DNA of 64,000 nucleotides from Burkholderiaceae bacterium (lineage in GTDB: Bacteria; Pseudomonadota; Gammaproteobacteria; Burkholderiales; Burkholderiaceae_B). A model generated the notes under the pieces. It made no database searches, was not told the DNA's origin, and worked only from the letters and a program-made list of their open reading frames with translations. Positions within the stretch are counted from its first letter, which is position 1; each line of letters begins with the position of its first letter. A program made the position numbers and the translations under genes. Shown in pieces: positions 34,659 through 43,644 of this stretch. The stretch spans positions 62,001-126,000 of the forward strand of contig JAOATE010000080.1 of assembly GCA_030158305.1 (NCBI GenBank). The letters run 5' to 3'.

Positions 34659-35834
34659 ATGGAAAAAAACGATCCAGAGGGCGCCTTATCCGGGCTGCGT
34701 GTGCTCGATTTGAGTCACGGCATTGCCGGACCCTTTGCTGCAAGACTGTTAGGGGACTATGGTGCTGACGTCATCAAGATCGAACGTCCTGTCACGGGAG
34801 ACTTTGCACGCACACTTGCTCCACTGAAGAATGAGGCACCATTCCCTGAACAAAGCTTATTGTTTCAGTATCTCAACTGGAACAAACGCAGTATCGCGCT
34901 CGATTTAAAACTGGCTGAAAATAGAGCGGTGATTCAAGCGCTTGTGATGCAAAGCGATATCGTTATTGAAAGCTTTCGTCCAGGTCGTCTCCAAGAGTGG
35001 GGGCTTGGCGTAGATCAGCTACTCGAATGGAAACCTAGTCTAGTGGTGACCTCTGTTACTAATTATGGACAAACAGGGCCCTACGCACAGTACGCCGCGA
35101 GCGATCTCACGCTCCAAGCGATGAGTGGCATCATGCAGATTAGCGGCCAGGTTGATCGAGCACCTCTCAAGCACGGTCTTTCTCAATCTTTTTACTGCGC
35201 AGGTCTGACTGCAGCATACGCCTCCATCATGGCCTATACCGCGGCCCAGGCCGACCAGTTTGGCGAGCATGTAGACGTCTCAATTCACGAGTGTCTTTCC
35301 TCCGAACTCGTGCTCAATGAGTCATATTACGCATTTCTTGGTGCTGTTCAAGGTCGACGCGCGATCGTACAAGATCCGTTTGCCGGCGAACCTATCGCGA
35401 CGCGCAAGGGATATCTTGCCTTTCAAACAGGAGGCGGTGCGCCCTTTGAAACACTCGCAGAACTTTTTGAGCGACCAGAGTTCCTTGAAAAAAGATTTTC
35501 AAGCCCGCCTGAAAGGGAAAAACGTGTCCCCGAAGTCAAAGCGCTACTCGAAGAATGTGTGAAGAATCGCGATGCTAAAGAAGTTTTCTTGGCTGGCGCG
35601 AAAATGCGATTGTTGCTTGGCGTTGTCCAGAGCGCAGAGGACTTATTGGCATGCGAACATCTCCAAGAGCGTCACGCCTTTGTCGAGCTCGAACACCCCT
35701 CCACAGAGACTCGTATCCGTTTTCCTGCCGAATTAGCCAAGCTTTCTGCTACGCCTTCTTCTGTACGACGGCGCTCGCCTAAACTTGATGAGCATCGTCA
35801 AGAGATCCTTTCACAAATCAAGGGGCCCGCATGA
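34659..35834 (+). CDS. Class III CoA-transferase with catalytic Asp (first of overlapping pair)
   Basis: The 391-residue product has the CaiB/BaiF N-terminus LRVLDLSHGIAGPFAARLLG, DYGADVIKIE and the catalytic Asp D149 in AASDLTLQAMSG. It would transfer CoA from a donor such as succinyl-CoA to an imported acid. GAGAGG lies upstream of the ATG. Its final four bases (ATGA) overlap the start of a second class III gene, which suggests a fixed stoichiometry between the two products. Confidence 0.88.
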   Translation: MEKNDPEGALSGLRVLDLSHGIAGPFAARLLGDYGADVIKIERPVTGDFARTLAPLKNEAPFPEQSLLFQYLNWNKRSIALDLKLAENRAVIQALVMQSDIVIESFRPGRLQEWGLGVDQLLEWKPSLVVTSVTNYGQTGPYAQYAASDLTLQAMSGIMQISGQVDRAPLKHGLSQSFYCAGLTAAYASIMAYTAAQADQFGEHVDVSIHECLSSELVLNESYYAFLGAVQGRRAIVQDPFAGEPIATRKGYLAFQTGGGAPFETLAELFERPEFLEKRFSSPPEREKRVPEVKALLEECVKNRDAKEVFLAGAKMRLLLGVVQSAEDLLACEHLQERHAFVELEHPSTETRIRFPAELAKLSATPSSVRRRSPKLDEHRQEILSQIKGPA

Positions 35835-37168
35835 CACCAGTCACTCTGCCTTTGACCGGCGTTCGCGTGCTGGATCTTTCCTATGTATTTGCAGTCCCTT
35901 ACATGGCGGGGCTTCTAAGTGACCTTGGCGCAGAAGTCATCAAGATCGAAGCACCGCATAAGCTCGACCAAACACGTGGCCGGGCCTTTGGCCCATATCT
36001 GGATAACGATCCTGCAGAGGACCCTTGGAATCGCTCTGGCATTTTTTATGTCGTCAATCGCGGCAAACGTTCGCTTGCCATGGATTTAAGCCAACCAGAA
36101 GGGCAAGAAATTTTCCGTGGGCTCGTCGCCAAGAGCGACATTGTGCTCGAAAACTTTACGCCTCGTGTCATGCGTAAGTGGGGATTACATTACGATGAGT
36201 TAAAAAAAATCAACCCATCACTGATCATGCTGTCTAACACTGGTTACGGCTCAACCGGGCCGTGGTCATCTTTCCCAAGTCAAGGCACGACCTTGGAAGC
36301 AACGATGGGGATTACGTATTACACAGGTTATCGAGATGATAAGCCATGGAAAGTGGGGCAGTCGTATCCGGACTTCATCGCATGCTGGGCGGGACTCAAT
36401 GGCTTGTGGGCGGCCATTGCCCATATGAGAAAAACGGGCCAAGGCCAATGGATTGATGTTGGCATGTATCAACTTGGTGCTTCACTCATGCCTGAGCCGC
36501 TGCTTCAAAAACAGCTAGATGGAACTGAACCTGTCAGGATGGGCAACGAGCATGCCGAATACGTTCCGAGCAATCTATATCAAGTTGCTGGAGAAGACCA
36601 ATGGCTCGCCTTGACGATTCAAACAAATCAACAATGGGAAGCGTTAGCAAAGTTGATGCAACAACCTCACCTTGCGATAGATGAGCGTTATCGCACGAAA
36701 GCAGCACGTCGCGCAAACAGAGAATCCATCAACACTTTAGTTCAAGACTGGTGCCGCTCGCAAAACGCCAAAGCGCTTTTAGAGAAACTGCAAGCGCTTG
36801 GCATTGCAGCAGGTCTCGTTTTAAATAGCCGAGACCTATTGCACGATCCTCATCTTCAACACCGTCAGTTTTACGAAACAGTGCAACATCCTGAGCCCAT
36901 CGGAGAGCGACCTATCATTGGTCGACCCTATAAATTGCGCTTTCGTGATGCACATATTAAAAAACCCGGCCCCCGCTTTGGCGAAGATAACAACAGTATC
37001 CTGAGCGAAATTCTGGGCAAATCCTCGTCAGAGATCGCTGCACTAAAAGCATCGAATGTGGTGAGTGACTTGCCAACAAATCCCGGCATATCCGGAACGA
37101 TGGATACCGCATCTATGTTAGCGTTGAAAACGTTAATCGCTGTTGATCAAGACTACCGCACAGAGTAA
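35831..37168 (+). CDS. Class III CoA-transferase homologue lacking the catalytic Asp
   Basis: The 445-residue product has the family N-terminus VRVLDLSYVFAVPYMAGLLS and DLGAEVIKIEAP, but the nucleophile position is changed. Where the three other class III proteins of this window have D-x-x-x-Q-A, this one reads S-Q-G152-T-T-L-E-A, so Asp is replaced by Gly. It is also longer, with an extra tail of about 35 residues after the normal end. It overlaps the upstream transferase gene by four bases. A heteromer with one working and one structural or regulatory subunit is likely, as in known two-subunit class III enzymes. It could also use a different residue or be inactive. Confidence 0.8.
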   Translation: MTPVTLPLTGVRVLDLSYVFAVPYMAGLLSDLGAEVIKIEAPHKLDQTRGRAFGPYLDNDPAEDPWNRSGIFYVVNRGKRSLAMDLSQPEGQEIFRGLVAKSDIVLENFTPRVMRKWGLHYDELKKINPSLIMLSNTGYGSTGPWSSFPSQGTTLEATMGITYYTGYRDDKPWKVGQSYPDFIACWAGLNGLWAAIAHMRKTGQGQWIDVGMYQLGASLMPEPLLQKQLDGTEPVRMGNEHAEYVPSNLYQVAGEDQWLALTIQTNQQWEALAKLMQQPHLAIDERYRTKAARRANRESINTLVQDWCRSQNAKALLEKLQALGIAAGLVLNSRDLLHDPHLQHRQFYETVQHPEPIGERPIIGRPYKLRFRDAHIKKPGPRFGEDNNSILSEILGKSSSEIAALKASNVVSDLPTNPGISGTMDTASMLALKTLIAVDQDYRTE

Positions 37169-37180
37169 GGAGCGAACGCT

Positions 37181-37663
37181 TTGCAAACAATCAGTCGAAG
37201 TACTGGGTATATGGGTGCAGGCATTGTCGGTATCCTTTTATCGGCAGGCTATTTGCATATGACACTTGATCTCCCAATGGGAGAAATCGATCAACCTGGT
37301 GCAGGTGTATTCCCTCTTTTGGTCGCCGGAGTGCTTTTCGTTGCGAGCATTTCATCCCTGTGGGAGGGCTGGCATCATAGAGCCAATAGTCCAACGCTTG
37401 ATCTACCAGAGGGCTCCGATAGAACGCGATTACTCAAACTGATCGCTCTCCTGCTTGTTTACTTCCTCATCATCCCTTGGGCAGGTTTTTCACTTAGCAG
37501 CATTTTATTTTGCACTTTACTGATTCGTCTTCTTTCAGAGCTAACCTGGGTCCGAAGCGCCGTGTATGCCTTGTTCATGACGGCTGCGATCCATATTATT
37601 TTTATCACCATACTGAAAGTGCCCATGCCAGCAGGCGTACTCATCGAAATTTTTAGGAGTTGA
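37181..37663 (+). CDS. tctB: TctB-family small permease subunit
   Basis: The 160-residue product has four hydrophobic helices and the TctB landmarks LSAGYLHMTLDLPMGEIDQP, GAGVFPLLVAGVLFVASI, and a C-terminal helical pair ending KVPMPAGVLIEIFRS. The start is TTG at 37181 with AAGGAG upstream, 12 bases after the CoA-transferase stop. It is followed one base later by tctA. It completes the seven-gene unit's transporter with the Bug receptor at 32564. Confidence 0.82.
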   Translation: MQTISRSTGYMGAGIVGILLSAGYLHMTLDLPMGEIDQPGAGVFPLLVAGVLFVASISSLWEGWHHRANSPTLDLPEGSDRTRLLKLIALLLVYFLIIPWAGFSLSSILFCTLLIRLLSELTWVRSAVYALFMTAAIHIIFITILKVPMPAGVLIEIFRS

Positions 37664-37664
37664 G

Positions 37665-39191
37665 ATGGAAGCAATAGATGGCTTGTTGTATGGGCTCGGT
37701 GTCGCGTTCACTTGGAATAACTTGCTCGCAGCGCTTGTTGGCGCACTGGCTGGGACGTTGATCGGCGTTTTGCCTGGCCTGGGTCCCACTGCCGGCATCG
37801 CGATGATATTGCCACTCAGCTACTCACTCGATCCGACCAGTGGCCTGATCATGATGGCAGGAATGTATTACGGTGCAATGTACGGCGGCTCGACGACTGC
37901 AGTTCTTATTAATATGCCTGGTGAGTCAGCCTCAGTCATTACCTGTATTGATGGCTATAAACTCACGAAGAAGGGACGTGCTGGTGCGGTCCTCACGATC
38001 GTTGCGATCGGATCTTTTGTCGGTGGTGGACTCTCTGTACTCGGCGTCATGCTATTTGCACCGGCACTCGCGAAACTTGGGTTGCTCTTTGGTCCTGCAG
38101 AATTTTTTGCTTTGACCGCTGGCGGTCTGTTGCTGTTTTCGCGCATTTCTGGTGGGACCTTAGCTGCAGGCATTTTCCCAATGGCGATTGGACTCATGCT
38201 CAGCACAATCGGTCAAGAAATGGTGACCGGTGCAGATCGCTTCACCTTTGGCGTACAGGATCTCACGCTTGGAGTCGAACTTGTCGCACTGGTGGTGGGG
38301 CTCTACGGGGTGACAGAAATCATGTCTGTCGTCGAGTCTTTGCAAAAACAAGGCAAGCCTATTCCCGTCAAGCTCAAAGAGATGTTTCCTTCGCGCGAGG
38401 AGTGGCGTCGTTCATGGGGGCCCTACGGAAGGGGGACCGCGATCGGTTTCGTCCTGGGTTTACTCCCTGGCCCCTCGGCAACCATGGCAAGCTTTGCTTC
38501 CTATCGTTTAGAAAAGGGTGTTTCTAAATATAAAGAACAACTCGGCCAAGGTGCGATCGAAGGCGTTGCAGGACCAGAAACTGCCAACAATGCCGCAGCG
38601 ACCTCGTCGATGGTTCCGCTACTTGCATTAGGTATTCCATTTGGCTCCGTCACCGCACTGATGCTCGCTGCGATGATGGTGCATGGCGTTCAGCCTGGTC
38701 CGATGATGATGACATCACATCCCGACATATTCTGGGGCGTGATTGCCTCCATGCTGATTGGTAATGCGATGTTGGTGATCTTGAATATTCCACTCATCGG
38801 CCTTTGGGTGAGTCTGTTGCGCGTACCCAATCACGTATTCCTGCCGATTATCCTGATGGTTGCCACCGTAGGGTGCTACAGCGTTCGCAACAGCATGGTC
38901 GATGTATACATGCTATGGGTGATCGCCTTGATCGGCTATGCGCTACGCAAACTTGAATTCCAACTTGCACCCATGGTGGTGGGTGTCGTATTGGGACCGC
39001 TCATCGAAAAACATTTACGCGAAGGTTTATTTATGAGCCTTGGAGACGTTTCTGTTTTTTATACCAGTCCCATCGCGATCGGAATCTGGTCCGTCGTGAT
39101 TTTTGTCTTGATACTCGAACCGCTTCGCGCTGTTTTCGCAAAACTATTCGGCATCAAAGTGAAAAAAATTATCCCGGAGAGCTCGGAGTAG
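37665..39191 (+). CDS. tctA: TctA-family large permease subunit
   Basis: The 508-residue membrane protein carries the TctA loops GVLPGLGPTAGIAMILPLSY, YGGSTTAVLINMPGESAS, GAIEGVAGPETANNAAATSS and HGVQPGPMMMTSHPDIFWG. It has about eleven or twelve helices. It is the last gene of the seven-gene unit, and its 3' end overlaps the convergent CoA-transferase gene by 23 bases, so the two transcripts are antisense at their ends. Confidence 0.95.
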   Translation: MEAIDGLLYGLGVAFTWNNLLAALVGALAGTLIGVLPGLGPTAGIAMILPLSYSLDPTSGLIMMAGMYYGAMYGGSTTAVLINMPGESASVITCIDGYKLTKKGRAGAVLTIVAIGSFVGGGLSVLGVMLFAPALAKLGLLFGPAEFFALTAGGLLLFSRISGGTLAAGIFPMAIGLMLSTIGQEMVTGADRFTFGVQDLTLGVELVALVVGLYGVTEIMSVVESLQKQGKPIPVKLKEMFPSREEWRRSWGPYGRGTAIGFVLGLLPGPSATMASFASYRLEKGVSKYKEQLGQGAIEGVAGPETANNAAATSSMVPLLALGIPFGSVTALMLAAMMVHGVQPGPMMMTSHPDIFWGVIASMLIGNAMLVILNIPLIGLWVSLLRVPNHVFLPIILMVATVGCYSVRNSMVDVYMLWVIALIGYALRKLEFQLAPMVVGVVLGPLIEKHLREGLFMSLGDVSVFYTSPIAIGIWSVVIFVLILEPLRAVFAKLFGIKVKKIIPESSE

Positions 39192-40407
39192 CCTCGATTT
39201 TGACCCAACCTGGATCCAGACCGATGGCACCTTGTTCGGCCAAGGCTTTGATCCGCTCTTGCGCGTAACCCATTTCCGCAAGAATCTCTGCCGTATGCTG
39301 ACCGAGTCGCGGAGGTGGCAATCGAACCGAGCCAGGTGACTCACTCATCTTGATTGGCAAGCCCGCCATCGACATCATCCCCAGCCCTTCGAGTTCGATC
39401 TCTTGAATCATATCCCTTGCTTGCACTTGCGGTTGCGTGACAACCTTATCGATTGTATTGACCGGCGAACAAGGCACACCGTTTTCTTTTAATCGAGTTT
39501 CCCAATACGATAAAGGCTGTTTGATAATCTCATCGCCAATCATTTTGATGAGCAAGGGACGATTCAAAGAACGCATCTGGGGATCGATAAAGCGTGTGTC
39601 TTCCAGCCAGTCCGGTTGCTCTAGCGCCGCACACAACCCTTGCCACATTCGCTGATTAAACGCTGAGATCACAATCCATTGATCACTTGCTTGATAGGCA
39701 CGATACGTCGGGCTTGTTAACGCACCACTACCACTTGGCCCTGGCACCTCACCGCTCGAAAAATAACGCGTAAAGAACTGAGCAAGCATCGCCATATGCC
39801 CCTCAAGCAACGAAGTATCGACCCGTTGCCCGCGACCTGTGCGATGTCGCGTCTCAAGCGCCATCATCACACCAATTGCGCCGAACATACCGCCACCAAC
39901 ATCCGCGACCGACATGCCCATCTTCGCTGGGCTGCCTTCGGGATCACCTGTGATACTCATTGAACCGGCGTACGCCTGCATAAACAAATCATTCGCCGGC
40001 TCTTTACTGAGCGGCCCTGACGCACCAAAGCCACTAATCGCGCAATAGATGAGTCGTGGATTCACACGCGATAAACTTTCGTAATCCAGCCCCAATCGCT
40101 CTAACGCGCCGACACGATAGTTGTGTACCAGCACATCCGCGTCTTCAATCAACGCTCGCGCGATCTGCACACCCTCTTCGGTTTTCAGATCAAGCGCCAT
40201 GCCTCTTTTGTTTCGGTTTGCGGAGGCATAGTAATAGCCCATCGAGCCATGGAAATAAGGAGACCACGCCCGACTATCATCCCCCACACCGGTGCGCTCA
40301 ATCTTGATGACATCAGCACCATAGTCGCCCAGCAACATTCCACAAAAGGGACCTGCCATTGCCACGCTGATCTCTACGACCTTTATCCCTGCAAGTGGTG
40401 CTGTCAT
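39169..40407 (-). CDS. Class III (CaiB/BaiF) CoA-transferase
   Basis: The 412-residue protein has IKVVEISVAMAGPFCGMLLG, DYGADVIKIE, and the catalytic D140 in PANDLFMQAYAG. The C-terminus (QHTAEILAEMGYAQERIKAL) is typical. It is the last gene of a minus-strand unit that starts with an SDR dehydrogenase and includes a quinone oxidoreductase and a PNPOx-like protein, with gaps of 4 to 39 bases. It probably forms the CoA ester that the other enzymes act on. Confidence 0.88.
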   Translation of the reverse strand: MTAPLAGIKVVEISVAMAGPFCGMLLGDYGADVIKIERTGVGDDSRAWSPYFHGSMGYYYASANRNKRGMALDLKTEEGVQIARALIEDADVLVHNYRVGALERLGLDYESLSRVNPRLIYCAISGFGASGPLSKEPANDLFMQAYAGSMSITGDPEGSPAKMGMSVADVGGGMFGAIGVMMALETRHRTGRGQRVDTSLLEGHMAMLAQFFTRYFSSGEVPGPSGSGALTSPTYRAYQASDQWIVISAFNQRMWQGLCAALEQPDWLEDTRFIDPQMRSLNRPLLIKMIGDEIIKQPLSYWETRLKENGVPCSPVNTIDKVVTQPQVQARDMIQEIELEGLGMMSMAGLPIKMSESPGSVRLPPPRLGQHTAEILAEMGYAQERIKALAEQGAIGLDPGWVKIEATPSSPG

Positions 40408-40446
40408 TGTTGTCTCATCCGATTGATATTATTTTTATCGTTTGTT

Positions 40447-41052
40447 TTAGAGTTCGTTTTTATAGCGCAGCATGATTTCTTCATGCGTCTCAAATATGCC
40501 GCTAATAGACGCTTGTTCGTTGATCATGTCGACCATCGTGGGCAACTGACTTCGCTCAATCTGAGCAGAGCTATCCCAGAGCTTTGACCGCATAAAGGCC
40601 TTAGCACAGTGTAAATAGGCTTGTTGAACGGTCACACGAATGACGAGCTTTGGTGCACGTATTTCTGTCGTGCATTGCGCGATATCATCGGGCTCAATAC
40701 TTAATTGTGCGGCACCATTTACGCGCAAGGTCTCATCGACACCTGGAATGAAAAATAACAAGCCGACACGCCCTGTATGGATAATATTTTCCAAGGTATC
40801 AAGGCGATTGTTGCCGGGGGAATCTGGGATCAATAACATATCGTCACCCAGTACTTTTATAAAGCCCGGCGCACCGCCGCGTGGAGAAGCATCCAGCACC
40901 TCGTCTGCGCCTAGGCTGGACACAACGATAAAAGGCGACAAACTGATAAATCGCTTGCAATGCTTGTCTAGCGCAGCCAACTGTTTTTTGACTGCGCGCT
41001 CTTTAGGTGCCGCATACAGCACCCTGAGTTGTTCAAGTGAGTCGATCCGCAT
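40447..41052 (-). CDS. Pyridoxamine 5'-phosphate oxidase-family (FMN-binding split-barrel) protein
   Basis: The 201-residue product has the PNPOx-like split barrel: FISLSPFIVVSSLGADEVLD, SPRGGAPGFIKVLGDD, LLIPDSPGNNRLDTLENI and VGLLFFIPGVDETLRVNG. This fits the flavin-binding subfamily of about 200 residues rather than true PdxH. Possible roles are FMN-, F420- or heme-linked reduction, but none is shown. It lies four bases after the quinone oxidoreductase stop. Confidence 0.8.
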   Translation of the reverse strand: MRIDSLEQLRVLYAAPKERAVKKQLAALDKHCKRFISLSPFIVVSSLGADEVLDASPRGGAPGFIKVLGDDMLLIPDSPGNNRLDTLENIIHTGRVGLLFFIPGVDETLRVNGAAQLSIEPDDIAQCTTEIRAPKLVIRVTVQQAYLHCAKAFMRSKLWDSSAQIERSQLPTMVDMINEQASISGIFETHEEIMLRYKNEL

Positions 41053-41056
41053 CAGA

Positions 41057-42031
41057 CTAGCCCAAGGTCACGACAATCTTTCCAAAATGCTTATTGGTCC
41101 GCATCCGTTCAAATGCTTGAGCGATATCTGCAAAGGCAAAGGTGCTGTCAATTGGCAAGGATAATTTGCCCGACTCAAGATGCGCACCCAAATCACCCAG
41201 TGCCAATGAAGTAATGCTGCGCACTTCCTCAACGCTTCTGGTGCGGAATGTCACGCCGGTGTATTTAATTCGCTTGAGTGCATGCAAATCAAAATCGAAC
41301 TCTGCGAAACGTCCCGCCATCCGACCGACGTTCACGATGCGACCCAAAATTGCGCAAGCTTCAAGATTCTGATTGCCAAACGGACCAGAAAGTTGATCAA
41401 TAATCAGATCTACGCCATTGCCGCCATTCGCTTCGATCGCATGCTGCGGCCATTGGGGGTCACTATTATCAATCGCGAAATCCGCCCCGAAATTTTTAAG
41501 CTGCGCTCGTCGTTCTGGCGTGGTGGATGTTCCGATGACTGTCTTGGCACCCATCAACTTGGCAATCTGCATCGCCATAAGGCCCACGCCGGATGATGCC
41601 CCTTGCACTAATACTGTTTCACCCTTACGCAGCTCTCCCACTGTCACGACCGCATTGTGCATCGTTTGAATCGCGATCGGCAATGTCACAGCTTGCTCAT
41701 AAGACATGGAGTCATTTGGAATATCCATGACACGCCCCCAGTCTGCCACGGCATATTCTGCATACCCGGCCGTACCAGAGCACATCACGCGATCGCCAGG
41801 CTTAAAACCACGGACGCGAGCACCCACTTCCTCGACTTCGCCCGCCCACTCCATGCCTGGGATCGTCCCTGCGCCACCGACTTTGCCATGTGCGCCACCT
41901 GCGAGGACACCGAGATCCGCTCGATTGAGACCACATGCACGCACCTTAACGAGCACTTGCTCGGGACCTGCTGTTGGCTTGGCGACCTCGGCAATTTCAA
42001 AACCATTGGCTGTGACAACGACTGCTTTCAT
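41057..42031 (-). CDS. Quinone oxidoreductase-like medium-chain dehydrogenase
   Basis: The 324-residue MDR-family enzyme has the substrate-domain pattern VKVRACGLNRADLGVLAGGA, PGMEWAGEVEEVG and the Rossmann motif GASSGVGLMAMQIAKLMGA. It lacks the Cys cluster of structural-zinc alcohol dehydrogenases, so an NADPH-dependent quinone or enoyl reductase is likely. It lies between the SDR and PNPOx-like genes in one unit. A related enzyme is encoded at 51764-52750. Confidence 0.87.
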   Translation of the reverse strand: MKAVVVTANGFEIAEVAKPTAGPEQVLVKVRACGLNRADLGVLAGGAHGKVGGAGTIPGMEWAGEVEEVGARVRGFKPGDRVMCSGTAGYAEYAVADWGRVMDIPNDSMSYEQAVTLPIAIQTMHNAVVTVGELRKGETVLVQGASSGVGLMAMQIAKLMGAKTVIGTSTTPERRAQLKNFGADFAIDNSDPQWPQHAIEANGGNGVDLIIDQLSGPFGNQNLEACAILGRIVNVGRMAGRFAEFDFDLHALKRIKYTGVTFRTRSVEEVRSITSLALGDLGAHLESGKLSLPIDSTFAFADIAQAFERMRTNKHFGKIVVTLG

Positions 42032-42053
42032 GATATGACTTCCTTCTTAACTG

Positions 42054-42851
42054 TTAGCGTGTGGCCGAGATGATACCGCCATCGACAACAATGGTCTGAC
42101 CGGTGATATAGCGCGCCTCGTCACTCGCTAAAAATACAACAGCGTGTGCGACATCCCATGATTCTCCCATGTAGCCGGCTGGCACTTGTTTGTGGCGATG
42201 TGCCACAAAACCCTCGTAGTCACCTTTTGCGTACTTTTCTGCTAACCGTTTCACAAGCGGTGTAAACATCAAGCCTGGTGCAACGCTGTTTAGTCGCACG
42301 CCTCGGTCAGCATAAATCACGCCGGTTGTTTTCATCAATTGCTCAAGTGCCGCTTTTCCTGCCGCGTAGCCAACCTGTGGTTTACCAATGTAACGATGCG
42401 CAGCTACTGAGGAAATACTAATGACAGAACCTCCTCCCTGTGCAGCCATTGTTGGCAGTACATATTTACATGCAAGAAAGGCGCCTTTGACGTTGACGTC
42501 CATTTGTTCATCCCAAGTCTCTTCGCTCATCGACACTGGATCACCTGGCTCAGAACGCCCCACGTTGTTCACCAAAATATCTATGCGTCCGTATTGGGCA
42601 ATACAAGCATCGACAAGTTTTTTGACATCCTCTGCCTTTGTTGCATCGGCAACCATGACATGGGCAGAACCGCCCTCTTCGGTAATGATTCGCTTTGTTT
42701 CTTCGGCAGCCTCAAGACTAAGATCCGAACCAAAAACACTAGCACCCTGTCTAGCCAACGCCACAGCAATCGCTTTTCCATTACCCCAACCTTCGCCCAG
42801 TGTTCCGCAACCTGTCACGAGCGCGATCTTGCCATCTAGTCTAAACATCAT
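42054..42851 (-). CDS. Short-chain dehydrogenase/reductase (SDR)
   Basis: The 265-residue enzyme would oxidise or reduce an alcohol/ketone with NAD(P). The active site is Ser in SISSVAAHRYIG and Y-x3-K in YAAGKAAL; NNVG is present. The nucleotide loop is extended (TGCGTLGEGWGNGKAIA instead of TGxxxGxG), as in one SDR subgroup. An earlier ATG at 42884 exists, but MMFRLDGKIALVTG at 42851 has the usual spacing to the Rossmann strand. It is the first gene of a four-gene minus-strand unit. Confidence 0.87.
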   Translation of the reverse strand: MMFRLDGKIALVTGCGTLGEGWGNGKAIAVALARQGASVFGSDLSLEAAEETKRIITEEGGSAHVMVADATKAEDVKKLVDACIAQYGRIDILVNNVGRSEPGDPVSMSEETWDEQMDVNVKGAFLACKYVLPTMAAQGGGSVISISSVAAHRYIGKPQVGYAAGKAALEQLMKTTGVIYADRGVRLNSVAPGLMFTPLVKRLAEKYAKGDYEGFVAHRHKQVPAGYMGESWDVAHAVVFLASDEARYITGQTIVVDGGIISATR

Positions 42852-42980
42852 GTCCCTTTTGTTTGTTGTTGTCTGCCCGTTCATATTACCCGTGTGCCAT
42901 CATAGGAGCAAAAGGCTTTTTAATACCTAGGCATCACTGTGCAGAAACAGCGTCCATCTAGTGAAATTACAGCCCACAAT

Positions 42981-43012
42981 GAAACAGGCCCGAACCTAAT
43001 GGCCCGGGCCTG
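42981..43012 (-). terminator. Intrinsic terminator after the DUF3501 gene
   Basis: On the minus strand CAGGCCCG and CGGGCCTG (42985-42992 and 43005-43012) form a perfect 8-bp stem with a 12-base loop, followed by TTTC. It ends the rubrerythrin unit, 36 bases after the DUF3501 stop. Confidence 0.75.
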
Positions 43013-43048
43013 AAACTTTCTCGCGAACAATGCGTGATTAAAGATGCA

Positions 43049-43633
43049 TCACGTTAAATCGTTGACCAGCGATGCAAGCGTATCGTCAGGCAATGTTTCC
43101 ATGTGCATGGGATACTCTTTGTGGTCGCATCCGACCATCATCTGGGCGCCTGCCTTTAAGGACTTCTTCATTTCTGGTGTCAGTTCGAAACGCATGAAAT
43201 GCACCGACGATGTTTTGTCGGCAGTCGTACGCTCCAAATCCTCGTTCGCAATCGCGTAAACGCGAGGCTGACCTTCGACCTGAACAAACATTTTGTGCTC
43301 GACACCCAGCAATTTGGACAACGCCAAACGTCGCTCGCTTTCGTTGGGGTACTCAAGCATCATCGTCGCCTTGAAGTTCGAGCCATCCGGCACGAGTGGG
43401 TTATAGGCGCCCAACTCATCCTGAATACCTTCGTCATCAAATATCTTCTCGACACGCAACATTTCCTGCACTTGATAACGCATCAACAACTCGTTTTCAA
43501 ACAACAGGTTCAAATGCTCGCCCAGACGGACGCTGCGCTTGCGACGCTCTTCAATCGCTTGCTTACGCATTTCCGGGCGGGCCTTATGATAAGCCTCGAG
43601 GGTCATCAAACTTTCGCGCGTAATTTTGCTCAT
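43049..43633 (-). CDS. DUF3501 family protein
   Basis: The 194-residue cytoplasmic protein belongs to a family of unknown function (DUF3501) that is often found beside rubrerythrin and an HdrD/GlpC-like Fe-S oxidoreductase. Recognisable segments are YHKARPEMRKQAIEERRKRS, LLFENELLMRYQVQEMLRVE and TMMLEYPNESERRLALSKL. No cofactor motif is seen. It lies 11 bases after the Fe-S gene, so the two are cotranscribed. It may be an adaptor or a structural partner in the electron-transfer chain; that is inference. Confidence 0.82.
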   Translation of the reverse strand: MSKITRESLMTLEAYHKARPEMRKQAIEERRKRSVRLGEHLNLLFENELLMRYQVQEMLRVEKIFDDEGIQDELGAYNPLVPDGSNFKATMMLEYPNESERRLALSKLLGVEHKMFVQVEGQPRVYAIANEDLERTTADKTSSVHFMRFELTPEMKKSLKAGAQMMVGCDHKEYPMHMETLPDDTLASLVNDLT

Positions 43634-43644
43634 TTCCGTTTCCT

